Shown here in pieces: positions 32,902 through 40,077 of a stretch of DNA of 40,130 bases. The position numbers and the translations under genes are program-made. The stretch comes from an uncultured Clostridia bacterium (lineage in GTDB: Bacteria > Bacillota > Clostridia > TANB77 > CAG-465). How positions within the stretch are numbered: the first letter of the stretch is position 1; each line of letters opens with the position of its first letter. The stretch lies in contig CAOYAN010000019.1 of the NCBI GenBank assembly GCA_948562205.1, forward strand, positions 1 through 40,130, read 5' to 3'. The notes beneath the pieces are model-generated. The model worked only from the letters and a program-made list of their open reading frames with translations. It was not told where the DNA came from and searched no databases.

Positions 32902-33771
32902 CTAAATTTTAGCTTTTTCTTTTATTCTTTCAATAATAGATACATCAGTAATATTTAAATTATTATTTATACCACTACCTATTTTTTCTTCTCTTACTGG
33001 TAGTCCATGAAAGTCACTTCCAACAGTTGGTATAAGATTAAATTCTTCACAATAATCTAAATACATTTGCCGTTTTCCATTATCATTATGAGGATTATAT
33101 ACTTCTATACCATCAAGACCTTCATCTACTAAAGATTTCAAAAAATCATACTCTATATCAGGATTAAGATTTAAACTTTTTGGATGAGCAAGTACAACTA
33201 CACCACCAATTTTCTTTATACATTTAATAAGGTTTTTAGGTGTCTCTTTATTTCTAGAAACATAACATTTAGAATTATAATCTAAATATTTGCCATAAGC
33301 TGTTATTGGATCTTCACAAAATCCCATTTTTGCTAGTGTTATTGCAAGATCAAATCTTGTAATATGACTTGGATCTCTTGCAAATTTATATACATCATTA
33401 TAACTAACTTTTACATTTTGTTTTCTATTTAAAAGTTCTATTGCCTTTAATATAGCTTTTTCTCTATTTTCCTCATATTTATCAAGTAAAAAACATACTT
33501 CTACACTAGGATAATAAACCAAAATATGACATTTATGCCGTTTTCCATGATATCCTAATTTTCCCATATCTGTTCCAATCTCAATTCCAGGGATTATTTC
33601 AATTCCCTTACAATCAAGTGTTTTTGCAACATTATAAGAAGATATATTGTAATGCTCAGTAAAAGATAAATAACCTACATTATTTTTATATGCAATATCG
33701 ATAATTTCATCAATCTTCTTTTTACCATCAGAAAATATACTATGAACATGTAAATCAATTGTCTTTAACAT
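32902..33771 (-). CDS. PHP-domain phosphoesterase, 289 aa
   Basis: A metal-dependent phosphoesterase of the TrpH/YciV type. PHP motifs are visible: DLHVHSIFSDGK (motif 1), LSFTEHYN (motif 2), IIPGIEIGTD (motif 3), VVLAHPKSL (late His) and VGSDFHG (last motif). Relatives hydrolyse 3',5'-nucleoside bisphosphates or act on RNA 5' ends. Start: GGAGATGTTATC before the ATG. It is a single gene, divergent from the small gene at 33893, with which it shares a palindromic TTGCAA -35 box. Confidence 0.9.
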   Translation of the reverse strand: MLKTIDLHVHSIFSDGKKKIDEIIDIAYKNNVGYLSFTEHYNISSYNVAKTLDCKGIEIIPGIEIGTDMGKLGYHGKRHKCHILVYYPSVEVCFLLDKYEENREKAILKAIELLNRKQNVKVSYNDVYKFARDPSHITRFDLAITLAKMGFCEDPITAYGKYLDYNSKCYVSRNKETPKNLIKCIKKIGGVVVLAHPKSLNLNPDIEYDFLKSLVDEGLDGIEVYNPHNDNGKRQMYLDYCEEFNLIPTVGSDFHGLPVREEKIGSGINNNLNITDVSIIERIKEKAKI

Positions 33772-33819
33772 GATAACATCTCCTTTATTTAAATTTGATT
33801 TTTATACATATTTTTTATG

Positions 33820-33848
33820 ATATTATCATATATATATTTTTTTTGCAA
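33820..33848 (-). promoter_or_regulatory. Promoter of the PHP gene (shared -35)
   Basis: TTGCAA (33843-33848) read on the minus strand, 17 bp, TAATAT (33820-33825). The hexamer is its own reverse complement and also serves the plus-strand promoter. Confidence 0.45.
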
Positions 33849-33872
33849 TATTTTTAATTTATTTGGTATAAT
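33843..33872 (+). promoter_or_regulatory. Promoter of the 37-codon small gene
   Basis: TTGCAA (33843-33848), 18 bp, TATAAT (33867-33872) with TGG before it (extended -10). Confidence 0.6.
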
Positions 33873-33892
33873 AAAATTTAGGGGGTGATAAT

Positions 33893-34006
33893 ATGTGTCA
33901 TTTTATACAAAAAGCACTTGCCTATTTGGTGCATAGACAAGCGCTAAAGAAAAGAAATCAAAACTTTAAAAAACACAAAGCTTATGCTGATTCTTTTCTA
34001 AAATAG
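33893..34006 (+). CDS. Small basic protein, 37 aa, unknown function
   Basis: An unrecognised short gene with a clear extended -10 promoter 21 bp upstream and AGGGGGTGATAAT directly before the ATG. The product, starting MCHFIQKALAYLVHRQALKK and ending AYADSFLK, is highly basic (Lys, Arg, His, Asn, Gln rich) with a short amphipathic helix. It has no signal peptide. Two tandem Spo0A boxes lie 25 bp after its stop. It could be a small regulator or simply a leader peptide; the protein-coding reading rests on the ribosome binding site and promoter only. Confidence 0.6.
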   Translation: MCHFIQKALAYLVHRQALKKRNQNFKKHKAYADSFLK

Positions 34007-34030
34007 TATAACAAAATATCAAACTCTATT

Positions 34031-34048
34031 TTGTCGAATATTGTCGAA
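34031..34048 (+). promoter_or_regulatory. Two tandem perfect Spo0A boxes
   Basis: TTGTCGAA at 34031-34038 and again at 34041-34048, in the same orientation with an exact 10-bp period, embedded in TTTTGTCGAATATTGTCGAA. This matches the Spo0A box consensus (TGNCGAA) and the tandem layout known from the Bacillus abrB promoter. The -35 box of the next gene begins 43 bp further on. Confidence 0.7.
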
Positions 34049-34090
34049 AATAAAATAGAATTAATAATTTTACAATAAATTAAATTTTTC

Positions 34091-34119
34091 TTGACAAATA
34101 AGTATAAATATTATATAAA
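34091..34119 (+). promoter_or_regulatory. Promoter of the macro-domain-like gene
   Basis: TTGACA (34091-34096), 17 bp, TATAAA (34114-34119). Confidence 0.7.
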
Positions 34120-34168
34120 CTATCTATATTATTTGTAACCTATTATTAATATATGAGGAGGTACTACT

Positions 34169-34570
34169 ATGATTATTAAAGACAAACGAGGATATGATAT
34201 TTTAAAAAATAATGAAAGTCGGATTGCTTTTGCAGTAAATATTGAGGGCTATAATGATGCAGGCTTTGCAGGTATGATTTCAAGAAAATTTTGGCCAAAT
34301 CTTACATATACCGATCCTTGTGATCTTGGCACAGTTTTAAGTAAAAATGTAGATGGTATCACTTTTTATGCATTAGTTTGTCACTCTTTAAAAAAAGGTT
34401 GGTTTGATGAAACAAACATTATAAAGACTTGCTTTGATAATATTAAATGTAATGAGCCTATTGCAACTATTTCTATAGGTACTGGACTTATTGGAATGTT
34501 AAGTGGTGCAGATTTTGAGAAAATAAAAAAAGGAATGGAACTTTCAGAGAAAAAAATTATTTTATATTAA
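34169..34570 (+). CDS. Macro-domain-like protein, 133 aa
   Basis: A soluble single-domain protein. NIEGYNDAGFAGMISRKFWP (from about residue 24) and ATISIGTGLIGMLSGADF (about 99-116) resemble the ligand-binding loops of macro domains (N..G..N.AGF-type and G.GL.GG), and the length fits. I do not claim ADP-ribose binding. GAGGAGGTACTACT precedes the ATG, so expression should be efficient. It is a single-gene unit with promoter and terminator, and the two Spo0A boxes upstream suggest control at the onset of stationary phase or sporulation. Confidence 0.55.
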   Translation: MIIKDKRGYDILKNNESRIAFAVNIEGYNDAGFAGMISRKFWPNLTYTDPCDLGTVLSKNVDGITFYALVCHSLKKGWFDETNIIKTCFDNIKCNEPIATISIGTGLIGMLSGADFEKIKKGMELSEKKIILY

Positions 34571-34578
34571 GAAAACAA

Positions 34579-34609
34579 GGATGCTAAAATAAAAAATAGC
34601 ATCCTTTTT
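34579..34609 (+). terminator. Terminator of the macro-domain-like gene
   Basis: GGATGCTA / TAGCATCC (34579-34586 with 34597-34604), followed by TTTTT. Confidence 0.9.
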
Positions 34610-34625
34610 GTATTTTACTTATATA

Positions 34626-35331
34626 CTATTTGGGAATATAATATGTATTTTTACCTTTTCCAATACTTTCTATTTTTCCATCTTCTTTTAATGTTTTTAT
34701 AGTATATTTTACTTGTCCTTCTGCCAAACCTAAATCACTCATTATAGATTTTTTAGTACTTCTTCCATTTTCTTTTATATAATATAATATTTCATCTTTC
34801 GGATGATTTTCGGATGATTTTCGGATGATTTTCGGATGATTTTCGGATGATTTATTTCTATATAACCTACTATATAAAGTAACAATAAACATATTTCCTA
34901 TAATTTCTAGTTTTGGTTTCCTTTCATCATTTTTATATGCATCCATAATTTTAGCTATTCCACTGCCTCTTCTTTCCATAAAATCTAATCTTGAAAATAC
35001 ATCACAAATTAATGGATTTCTTCTACTACTTGTTGGATTTTTTAATATTTCCTCTATTGATGTTCCATATTCTAAACCACCAAATGATATTATTTCTATT
35101 CTATCATCATACATACCAAGCTCAACTTGAGTTCCCCTAAGTAAATATTGTCTATGTGCTTCAGCATTAATTATACCGTTCTCTTAATGCTGATAAATCA
35201 TATTCTGGAATTTCTCTTCTTGCTAGATTTCCATCTTTTATCCATCCATTAGACATATGCTTTTTAACAAATTCCATTGCATTATCTATTTGACTTAATA
35301 TACTTCCTCTATATTCATAATAAAAGTCCAT
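34626..35331 (-). pseudogene. Decayed AlbA/HATPase_c_4-type ATP-binding regulator
   Basis: The frame 34626-35114 gives 162 aa: MYDDRIEIISFGGL, NPLICDVFSRLDFMERRGSGIAKIM, then a short linker and a winged-helix end. This is the C-terminal half of proteins that pair an AlbA_2 domain with a HATPase_c_4 domain. Upstream, the same frame reads back through INAEAHRQYLLRGTQVELG to 35177 and then breaks. The preceding segment (35331-35167, EYDLSALRE) is in another frame, joined by one extra base near 35178. The N-terminal AlbA_2 part is missing, and tRNA-Leu begins 43 bp away. The linker is made of an 11-bp tandem repeat. Confidence 0.7.
34801..34853. repeat. 11-bp tandem repeat (GGATGATTTTC), 4.8 copies
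   Basis: Four identical copies (34801-34844) plus nine bases of a fifth. It lies within the coding frame of the decayed regulator and, three units per 33 bp, encodes repeated SSENHPKIIRK. Since 11 is not a multiple of 3, any change in copy number shifts the frame. Confidence 0.97.
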
Positions 35332-35373
35332 GAAATATTAATTTGTAATATTCATAGACTCTAATATTTTATC

Positions 35374-35460
35374 TGGTACCGAAGGTGGGACTTGAACCCA
35401 CACGGTATTGCTACCAACAGATTTTGAGTCTGTCGCGTCTGCCAATTCCACCACTCCGGC
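35374..35460 (-). tRNA. tRNA-Leu (CAA)
   Basis: An 87-nt class II tRNA with a long variable arm. The acceptor GCCGGAG pairs with CTTCGGT, the anticodon loop CTCAAAA gives CAA, the variable arm is about TTGGTAGCAATACCGT, and the T-arm carries GGTTCAAGTCC. The CCA is encoded. It reads the TTG codon. Confidence 0.95.
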
Positions 35461-35466
35461 ATATAC

Positions 35467-35488
35467 AGGCAAATTTAATTGCCTTTTT
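35467..35488 (+). terminator. Plus-strand terminator-like hairpin before tRNA-Leu
   Basis: AGGCAA / TTGCCT with a 6-nt loop, then TTTTT on the plus strand. No plus-strand gene lies upstream, so it may guard the tRNA region against antisense transcription, or be structure in the tRNA leader. Confidence 0.5.
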
Positions 35489-35535
35489 ATATTTATTCTA
35501 TATCATTTTATTGATATAATATAATCGATATGTTT

Positions 35536-35564
35536 ATTATACATGAAAAATATATGTTTGTAAA
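35536..35564 (-). promoter_or_regulatory. Promoter of tRNA-Leu
   Basis: TTTACA (35559-35564), 17 bp, TATAAT (35536-35541). The leader to the tRNA would be about 70 nt and holds the AGGCAA hairpin. Confidence 0.65.
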
Positions 35565-35589
35565 TATTTAATGTTTATTTTTTATAGTT

Positions 35590-36771
35590 TTATAAAAGTT
35601 TACTATTTAATATATTTGGCTTTTTATTTTTCTTTTCTTTATTTTTACTTTTATTATTTTCTAAAACAGAATTAGAATATGTATCACTCATAAGGTTTGT
35701 TTCTTCTTTTTCTTTTAAAAGAGTTTTTGCTCTAGTAAATAGAAAATTATTTATTTTATCTCTCATAGATGAAAATATAAATTCTTCACTTATAATATCT
35801 ATATATTCAGGATTTAATTCAATTAAATATTCAATAACAGTCATAGCTTTTTCATATTCTTTTTTTATTGCATAAATCATCGCAATTTTATAGTATGCTT
35901 TATCACTATAATTTGTAGTCGTTATAACTTTTTTGTAAGCTTCAATTGCACTATCATAATCGCCCTTTAAATATTCAATATTTGCTAAATTATAATGAGC
36001 TACATAAAGATCAGGATTTAATTCTATAACTTTTTTAAAGTCTGCTTTTGCATCATCATATTTTTGCATTTTTGTTTCTAGTACAGCTAAATTATAATAT
36101 ATTTCATAAGAGCTATCATAATGTTTTATAGCATCTTTATATACCTTTATTGCCTCATTATATTTTTGTTGATTAGTAAGACATATTCCAAGAGCTTCAT
36201 ATGCTTCATACATTTCTGGACAAAGTTTTAATGCTTTATCAAACATAATAACTGCAGACTCTCTCTTATCTGTAGCGTCTAATACTTTTCCTAGCTCATA
36301 ATATGACATATAATCTTCTTTATTTATTTCTACTGCTGTAGCAAAACTATCTCTTGCATAACTATATTCATTTAATCCCTCGTAGCATTTTCCAAGTAGA
36401 TAATAATATTCTGATTTTTTTTTATTTGTATCTATTAATTTTACTAATTCTTTTATCGCTACTTCATATTTTCCCTTATTATACAACTTTTTAGCATTAC
36501 GATATAATATTTTAGAAGATACTATAATATTATTATATTGTAATAGTACAAATATAAATGGGATAAGTAAACCAAATATTAAAACTGGTATATGTATATA
36601 TATAGGTATTTCAGTTCTATAAATTGTAAAAGGTATATATACACCCATTGAAAATGATAATAATGAAAGTATTAATAAATTTTCTGCTACTTGTTTTTTT
36701 ATATATATTACTGCTAAATATATTGTTAATATTATTGCTACCAAAATTACTGCAATTTTATCAATTATCAT
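35590..36771 (-). CDS. TPR-repeat membrane protein, 393 aa
   Basis: Two to three hydrophobic segments at the N-terminus (about 3-85) are followed by some six to seven tetratricopeptide repeats (about 95-325), for example YEVAIKELVKLIDTNKKKSEYYYLLGKCY and YDDAKADFKKVIELNPDLYVAHYNLA. A Lys/Asn-rich tail ends the protein. It is probably a membrane-attached scaffold for protein contacts; the specific role is unknown. ATG 36771 is chosen because CGGAGGAG lies 6 nt upstream. The longer frame to 36804 would start before the -10 box of the promoter. It is a monocistron. Confidence 0.85.
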   Translation of the reverse strand: MIIDKIAVILVAIILTIYLAVIYIKKQVAENLLILSLLSFSMGVYIPFTIYRTEIPIYIHIPVLIFGLLIPFIFVLLQYNNIIVSSKILYRNAKKLYNKGKYEVAIKELVKLIDTNKKKSEYYYLLGKCYEGLNEYSYARDSFATAVEINKEDYMSYYELGKVLDATDKRESAVIMFDKALKLCPEMYEAYEALGICLTNQQKYNEAIKVYKDAIKHYDSSYEIYYNLAVLETKMQKYDDAKADFKKVIELNPDLYVAHYNLANIEYLKGDYDSAIEAYKKVITTTNYSDKAYYKIAMIYAIKKEYEKAMTVIEYLIELNPEYIDIISEEFIFSSMRDKINNFLFTRAKTLLKEKEETNLMSDTYSNSVLENNKSKNKEKKNKKPNILNSKLL

Positions 36772-36792
36772 TAGAAGCTCCTCCGTTTTGCT

Positions 36793-36821
36793 ATTATATA
36801 ACATTTTTCTCTAACTTGCAA
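36793..36821 (-). promoter_or_regulatory. Promoter of the TPR gene
   Basis: TTGCAA (36816-36821), 17 bp, TATAAT (36793-36798). It diverges from the murC promoter about 65 bp away. Confidence 0.65.
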
Positions 36822-36883
36822 TAGAAAAGTATATAAAAGCACATAATTTAAATATAAATAAAATTATAATATTTAAAGTATAA

Positions 36884-36912
36884 TTGACTATTATATATTT
36901 TTTTTGTATAAT
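36884..36912 (+). promoter_or_regulatory. Promoter of murC
   Basis: TTGACT (36884-36889), 17 bp, TATAAT (36907-36912). Confidence 0.7.
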
Positions 36913-36943
36913 AAATAATTGTAAAAAGGATGTGATATTAGAC

Positions 36944-38350
36944 ATGGGAAAAAAATTTGATAGTCTAAAGAATATAAATAAAATACATATGATAGGAATT
37001 GGTGGAGTTAGTATGAGCGCAATGGCTCTAGTACTAAAAAAATCAGGATATGAAGTAACTGGTTCTGATAGATCAGAAAGTGATATGATAGAAATACTTA
37101 AAGAGAATAATATACCTGTATTTATTGGTTCGAATGCTGAACTTGTAAAAAATGCAGATATCGTTGTATATACATCAGCAATAAACCAACATGACCCAGA
37201 ATTTGTACGTGCTAAAGCCCTTAGTATTCCAACTTTTGAAAGAGCTAAATTTTTAGGACTTTTACTCAAAAGCTATGAGACACCAATTTGCGTATGTGGA
37301 ACGCATGGAAAAACTACAACTACATCAATGCTATCTTCAATATTTATAGATGCAGGACTAGATCCAAATGTACAAATTGGCGGTAAATTTAAGAAATTAA
37401 ATGACTTAAACTACAGAATTGGTAACTCTGAATATTTTATACTTGAGTCTTGTGAATATGTAGATAGTTTTTTAAACTTTCCACATTCTACAGCAACAAT
37501 TTTAAATATTGATGAAGATCATCTTGATTATTTCTCAGGTATTGAAGAAATAAAAGCATCATTTAAAAAATTTATATTAATGTTACCAAAAAATGGTATA
37601 TTAGTAATAAATAAAGATGATCTAAACTGTAGTGATGTAGTACATGATATAAGTGATGAACTAGTAAAACGTCAAATAAGAGTATTTACTTTCTCACTTA
37701 GTGATCCTACTGCTACAATATATGCTAAAAATGTATCTTGCAATATAAAAGGTTTTTATTCATTTGATGTATTTAACAAAAGTACAGGTAAATCATATGG
37801 ATTTTACTTAACAGTTCCAGGAATACATAATGTATATGATGCACTTGCTGCAATTACTACATCTTACGCATATGGAATTGATTTTGAAGTTATGCAAAAA
37901 TCATTAAATGAATTTTGTGGAGCAAAAAGAAGATTTGAATTTAAAAAATCTATTGGAGATAATATTTTAATTTATGATGATTATGCTCATCATCCAACAG
38001 AAATAAAAGCAACTCTATCTGCAGCAAAACAAAAAGAACATAAAAGAATTATTGCAGTATTTCAACCACATACTTATTCTAGAACTAAAGAATTATTACA
38101 AGATTTTGCTACCTCTTTTAGCGACGCAGACCTTGCAATAATTGCAGATATTTATGCAGCACGTGAAATTGATGATGGTAGTATATCATCTGAAAATCTA
38201 GTTGATGAAATAAACAAAAATGGCGGAAATGCAATCTATTTAAAAGACTTTGAAACAATTGCAAATTATTTAAAGGAAAACTCACTACCTGGAGATATAA
38301 TACTTACAGTTGGTGCTGGAGATATTACTCATTTAAGTGATTTGCTATAA
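36944..38350 (+). CDS. murC: UDP-N-acetylmuramate:L-alanine ligase, 468 aa
   Basis: The first Mur ligase, adding L-Ala to UDP-MurNAc. The N-terminal Rossmann motif IHMIGIGGVSMSAMA is followed by the ATP loop CGTHGKTTTTSML, then ESCEY.DSFL.F and NIDEDHLDYF in the centre, and IYDDYAHHPTEIKATL and FQPHTYSRTKELLQDFA in the C-terminal domain. I start at ATG 36944 (MGKKFDSL), which matches the family length and start. AAAAAGGATGTGA is somewhat far upstream (13 nt). A GTG at 36932 is the alternative. The gene ends in a terminator shared with the convergent gene at 38369. Confidence 0.96.
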   Translation: MGKKFDSLKNINKIHMIGIGGVSMSAMALVLKKSGYEVTGSDRSESDMIEILKENNIPVFIGSNAELVKNADIVVYTSAINQHDPEFVRAKALSIPTFERAKFLGLLLKSYETPICVCGTHGKTTTTSMLSSIFIDAGLDPNVQIGGKFKKLNDLNYRIGNSEYFILESCEYVDSFLNFPHSTATILNIDEDHLDYFSGIEEIKASFKKFILMLPKNGILVINKDDLNCSDVVHDISDELVKRQIRVFTFSLSDPTATIYAKNVSCNIKGFYSFDVFNKSTGKSYGFYLTVPGIHNVYDALAAITTSYAYGIDFEVMQKSLNEFCGAKRRFEFKKSIGDNILIYDDYAHHPTEIKATLSAAKQKEHKRIIAVFQPHTYSRTKELLQDFATSFSDADLAIIADIYAAREIDDGSISSENLVDEINKNGGNAIYLKDFETIANYLKENSLPGDIILTVGAGDITHLSDLL

Positions 38351-38360
38351 CATATTTAAT

Positions 38361-38393
38361 AAAAGACACTATTTTTTATTATTAGTGTCTTTT
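38361..38393. terminator. Bidirectional terminator between murC and 38369-38779
   Basis: AAAAGACACTA / TAGTGTCTTTT (38361-38371 with 38383-38393) with a T-run on both strands. The stop codon of the minus-strand gene lies in the stem. Confidence 0.85.
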
Positions 38394-38779
38394 ATTATTA
38401 CATCTTTATCAATATTTAAATTATATTTTTTTACTAAGTCCTCTAATAATTCTTTTGTAGCACTATTACAAATATTTCCACTTTCATCTTCTAACACTAA
38501 AATAGAAATTGTAATATAGTTTATATGTACACTTTCTTCATCATGAATACTTACTTCTTTTTCTGGTATTATATTTAAAACATTTCCATCTTTATCTATT
38601 ATATAATGAACAGAAAAATAAATATCCTCTTGCCTCTTTAAGTTTTCTATATATAGCCTATAATCTAGTGCTGTTTTATTACTTTTTACTCTATATATTA
38701 CAATTTTCTCTAGTTTTTCTAGTTTTTCACTTCTTCTTGTAGTTTCACTCTTACTTAAATAATATCTTAAAATTTTCAT
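38369..38779 (-). CDS. Truncated N-acetylmuramoyl-L-alanine amidase-like protein, 136 aa
   Basis: Resembles the amidase_2/PGRP fold: VHYIIDKDGNVLNIIPE (the HY.ID..G....v.. strand pair with the first zinc His), SIHDEE (where the second motif has W/I-H), YITISILVLEDESGN (the N.sIgIe strand) and TKELLEDLVKKYNLNID (the helix before the last strand). It ends at DVIIKDTNNKK, where active enzymes have the GH(R)D zinc His. So the third ligand is gone and the C-terminus is cut short. No signal peptide. The start is weakly defined: no strong ribosome binding site precedes ATG 38779. Perhaps a regulator, perhaps a relic. Confidence 0.5.
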   Translation of the reverse strand: MKILRYYLSKSETTRRSEKLEKLEKIVIYRVKSNKTALDYRLYIENLKRQEDIYFSVHYIIDKDGNVLNIIPEKEVSIHDEESVHINYITISILVLEDESGNICNSATKELLEDLVKKYNLNIDKDVIIKDTNNKK

Positions 38780-38885
38780 ATTCAATCACTAATATATAAT
38801 ATGCAAAGTTTTTTAAATGGCTACAAAAAATTATCATTTTATTTTTACTCTTTACTATTATCATTCTCAAATTAATCTTTATTTC

Positions 38886-38913
38886 TTGACTTATCTACAC
38901 TATTTGGTATAAT
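38886..38913 (+). promoter_or_regulatory. Promoter of ychF
   Basis: TTGACT (38886-38891), 16 bp, TATAAT (38908-38913), with TGG before the -10 box. Confidence 0.7.
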
Positions 38914-38948
38914 ATTACATAGTATAAATTAAGAAAGAAGGTATAAAA

Positions 38949-40043
38949 GTGAAAATAGGAATAGTTGGACTTCCAAATGTAGGTAAATCTACACTTTTTA
39001 ATGCAATAACAAAAGCTGGTGCAGAATGTGCAAATTATCCTTTCTGTACAATAGAGCCAAATGTTGGTATTGTAACCGTACCAGATGAAAGAATAGATGT
39101 ATTAACTAAAATGTATGATAGTGATAAAACTACATATGCAACAATAGAATTCGTAGATATAGCAGGTCTTGTAAAAGGTGCATCTAAAGGTGAAGGTCTT
39201 GGTAATAAATTTTTATCACACATTCGTGAAACTGATGCAATAGCTCATATTGTAAGGTGCTTTGAAGATGAAAAAATAGTTCATGTTTCAGGAAAAATTG
39301 ATCCTATTGAAGATATTGAAACTATATCTTTAGAACTTGTATTCTCTGATATTGAAACTATTACAAAAAGAATGGAACGTGTAGCAAAGCAAGTTAAAGC
39401 AGGAGACAAAAAAGCAATAGCTGAAATGGAACTTTTAAATAAAATTAAAGTTCATTTAGAATATGGTAAGCCTGTAAGAACTATGGAACTTGACAATGAT
39501 CAAAAGGAACTTTTAAAAGAAGTTTACCTTTTAACTGACAAGCCTACAATATATGTTGCAAATGTATCAGAGAATCAAATCGATAATATGGAAAATGATC
39601 CATATGTTCTAAAAGTAAAAGAATATGCAAAAGCAGAAGGTGCAAAAGTTATAACTTTATGTGCAAAATTAGAAGAAGACTTAAGCGAGCTTGAAGATGA
39701 AGACAAACTTATGCTTATGCAAGACTATGGTATTGAAGAGTCAGGTCTTGATAAACTAATTAAAGCTAGTTATTCTCTTCTAGGTCTTATATCATATCTT
39801 ACAGCAGGAAAACAAGAAGTTAGAGCATGGACTATAAAAAATGGAACTAAAGCTCCACAAGCTGCAGGAAAAATACACTCTGATTTTGAGAGAGGTTTTA
39901 TAAAAGCTGAAGTTGTGTCATATGAAGATTTGATGAAATATGGTTCAATGCTTGCTACAAAAGAAAAAGGACTTGTAAGACTTGAGGGAAAAGAATATGT
40001 TGTAAAAGATGGAGATATAATATTATTTAGATTTAACGTATAA
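38949..40043 (+). CDS. ychF: Obg-like ATPase/GTPase YchF, 364 aa
   Basis: A universally conserved P-loop protein of the Obg group that prefers ATP and binds ribosomes; linked to translation and stress. Visible are GLPNVGKSTLFNAIT (Walker A), NYPFCTIEPN (switch I), DIAGLVKGASKGEGLGNKFL (G3), the altered NVSE at the G4 site (family trait) and the C-terminal TGS domain (LGLISYLTAGKQEVRAWT to the end). The start is GTG 38949, with AAGAAAGAAGG seven bases upstream. Length is normal. Confidence 0.97.
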   Translation: MKIGIVGLPNVGKSTLFNAITKAGAECANYPFCTIEPNVGIVTVPDERIDVLTKMYDSDKTTYATIEFVDIAGLVKGASKGEGLGNKFLSHIRETDAIAHIVRCFEDEKIVHVSGKIDPIEDIETISLELVFSDIETITKRMERVAKQVKAGDKKAIAEMELLNKIKVHLEYGKPVRTMELDNDQKELLKEVYLLTDKPTIYVANVSENQIDNMENDPYVLKVKEYAKAEGAKVITLCAKLEEDLSELEDEDKLMLMQDYGIEESGLDKLIKASYSLLGLISYLTAGKQEVRAWTIKNGTKAPQAAGKIHSDFERGFIKAEVVSYEDLMKYGSMLATKEKGLVRLEGKEYVVKDGDIILFRFNV

Positions 40044-40077
40044 TTTTATATACAAACTTTTATATAGTGTAAAATCC

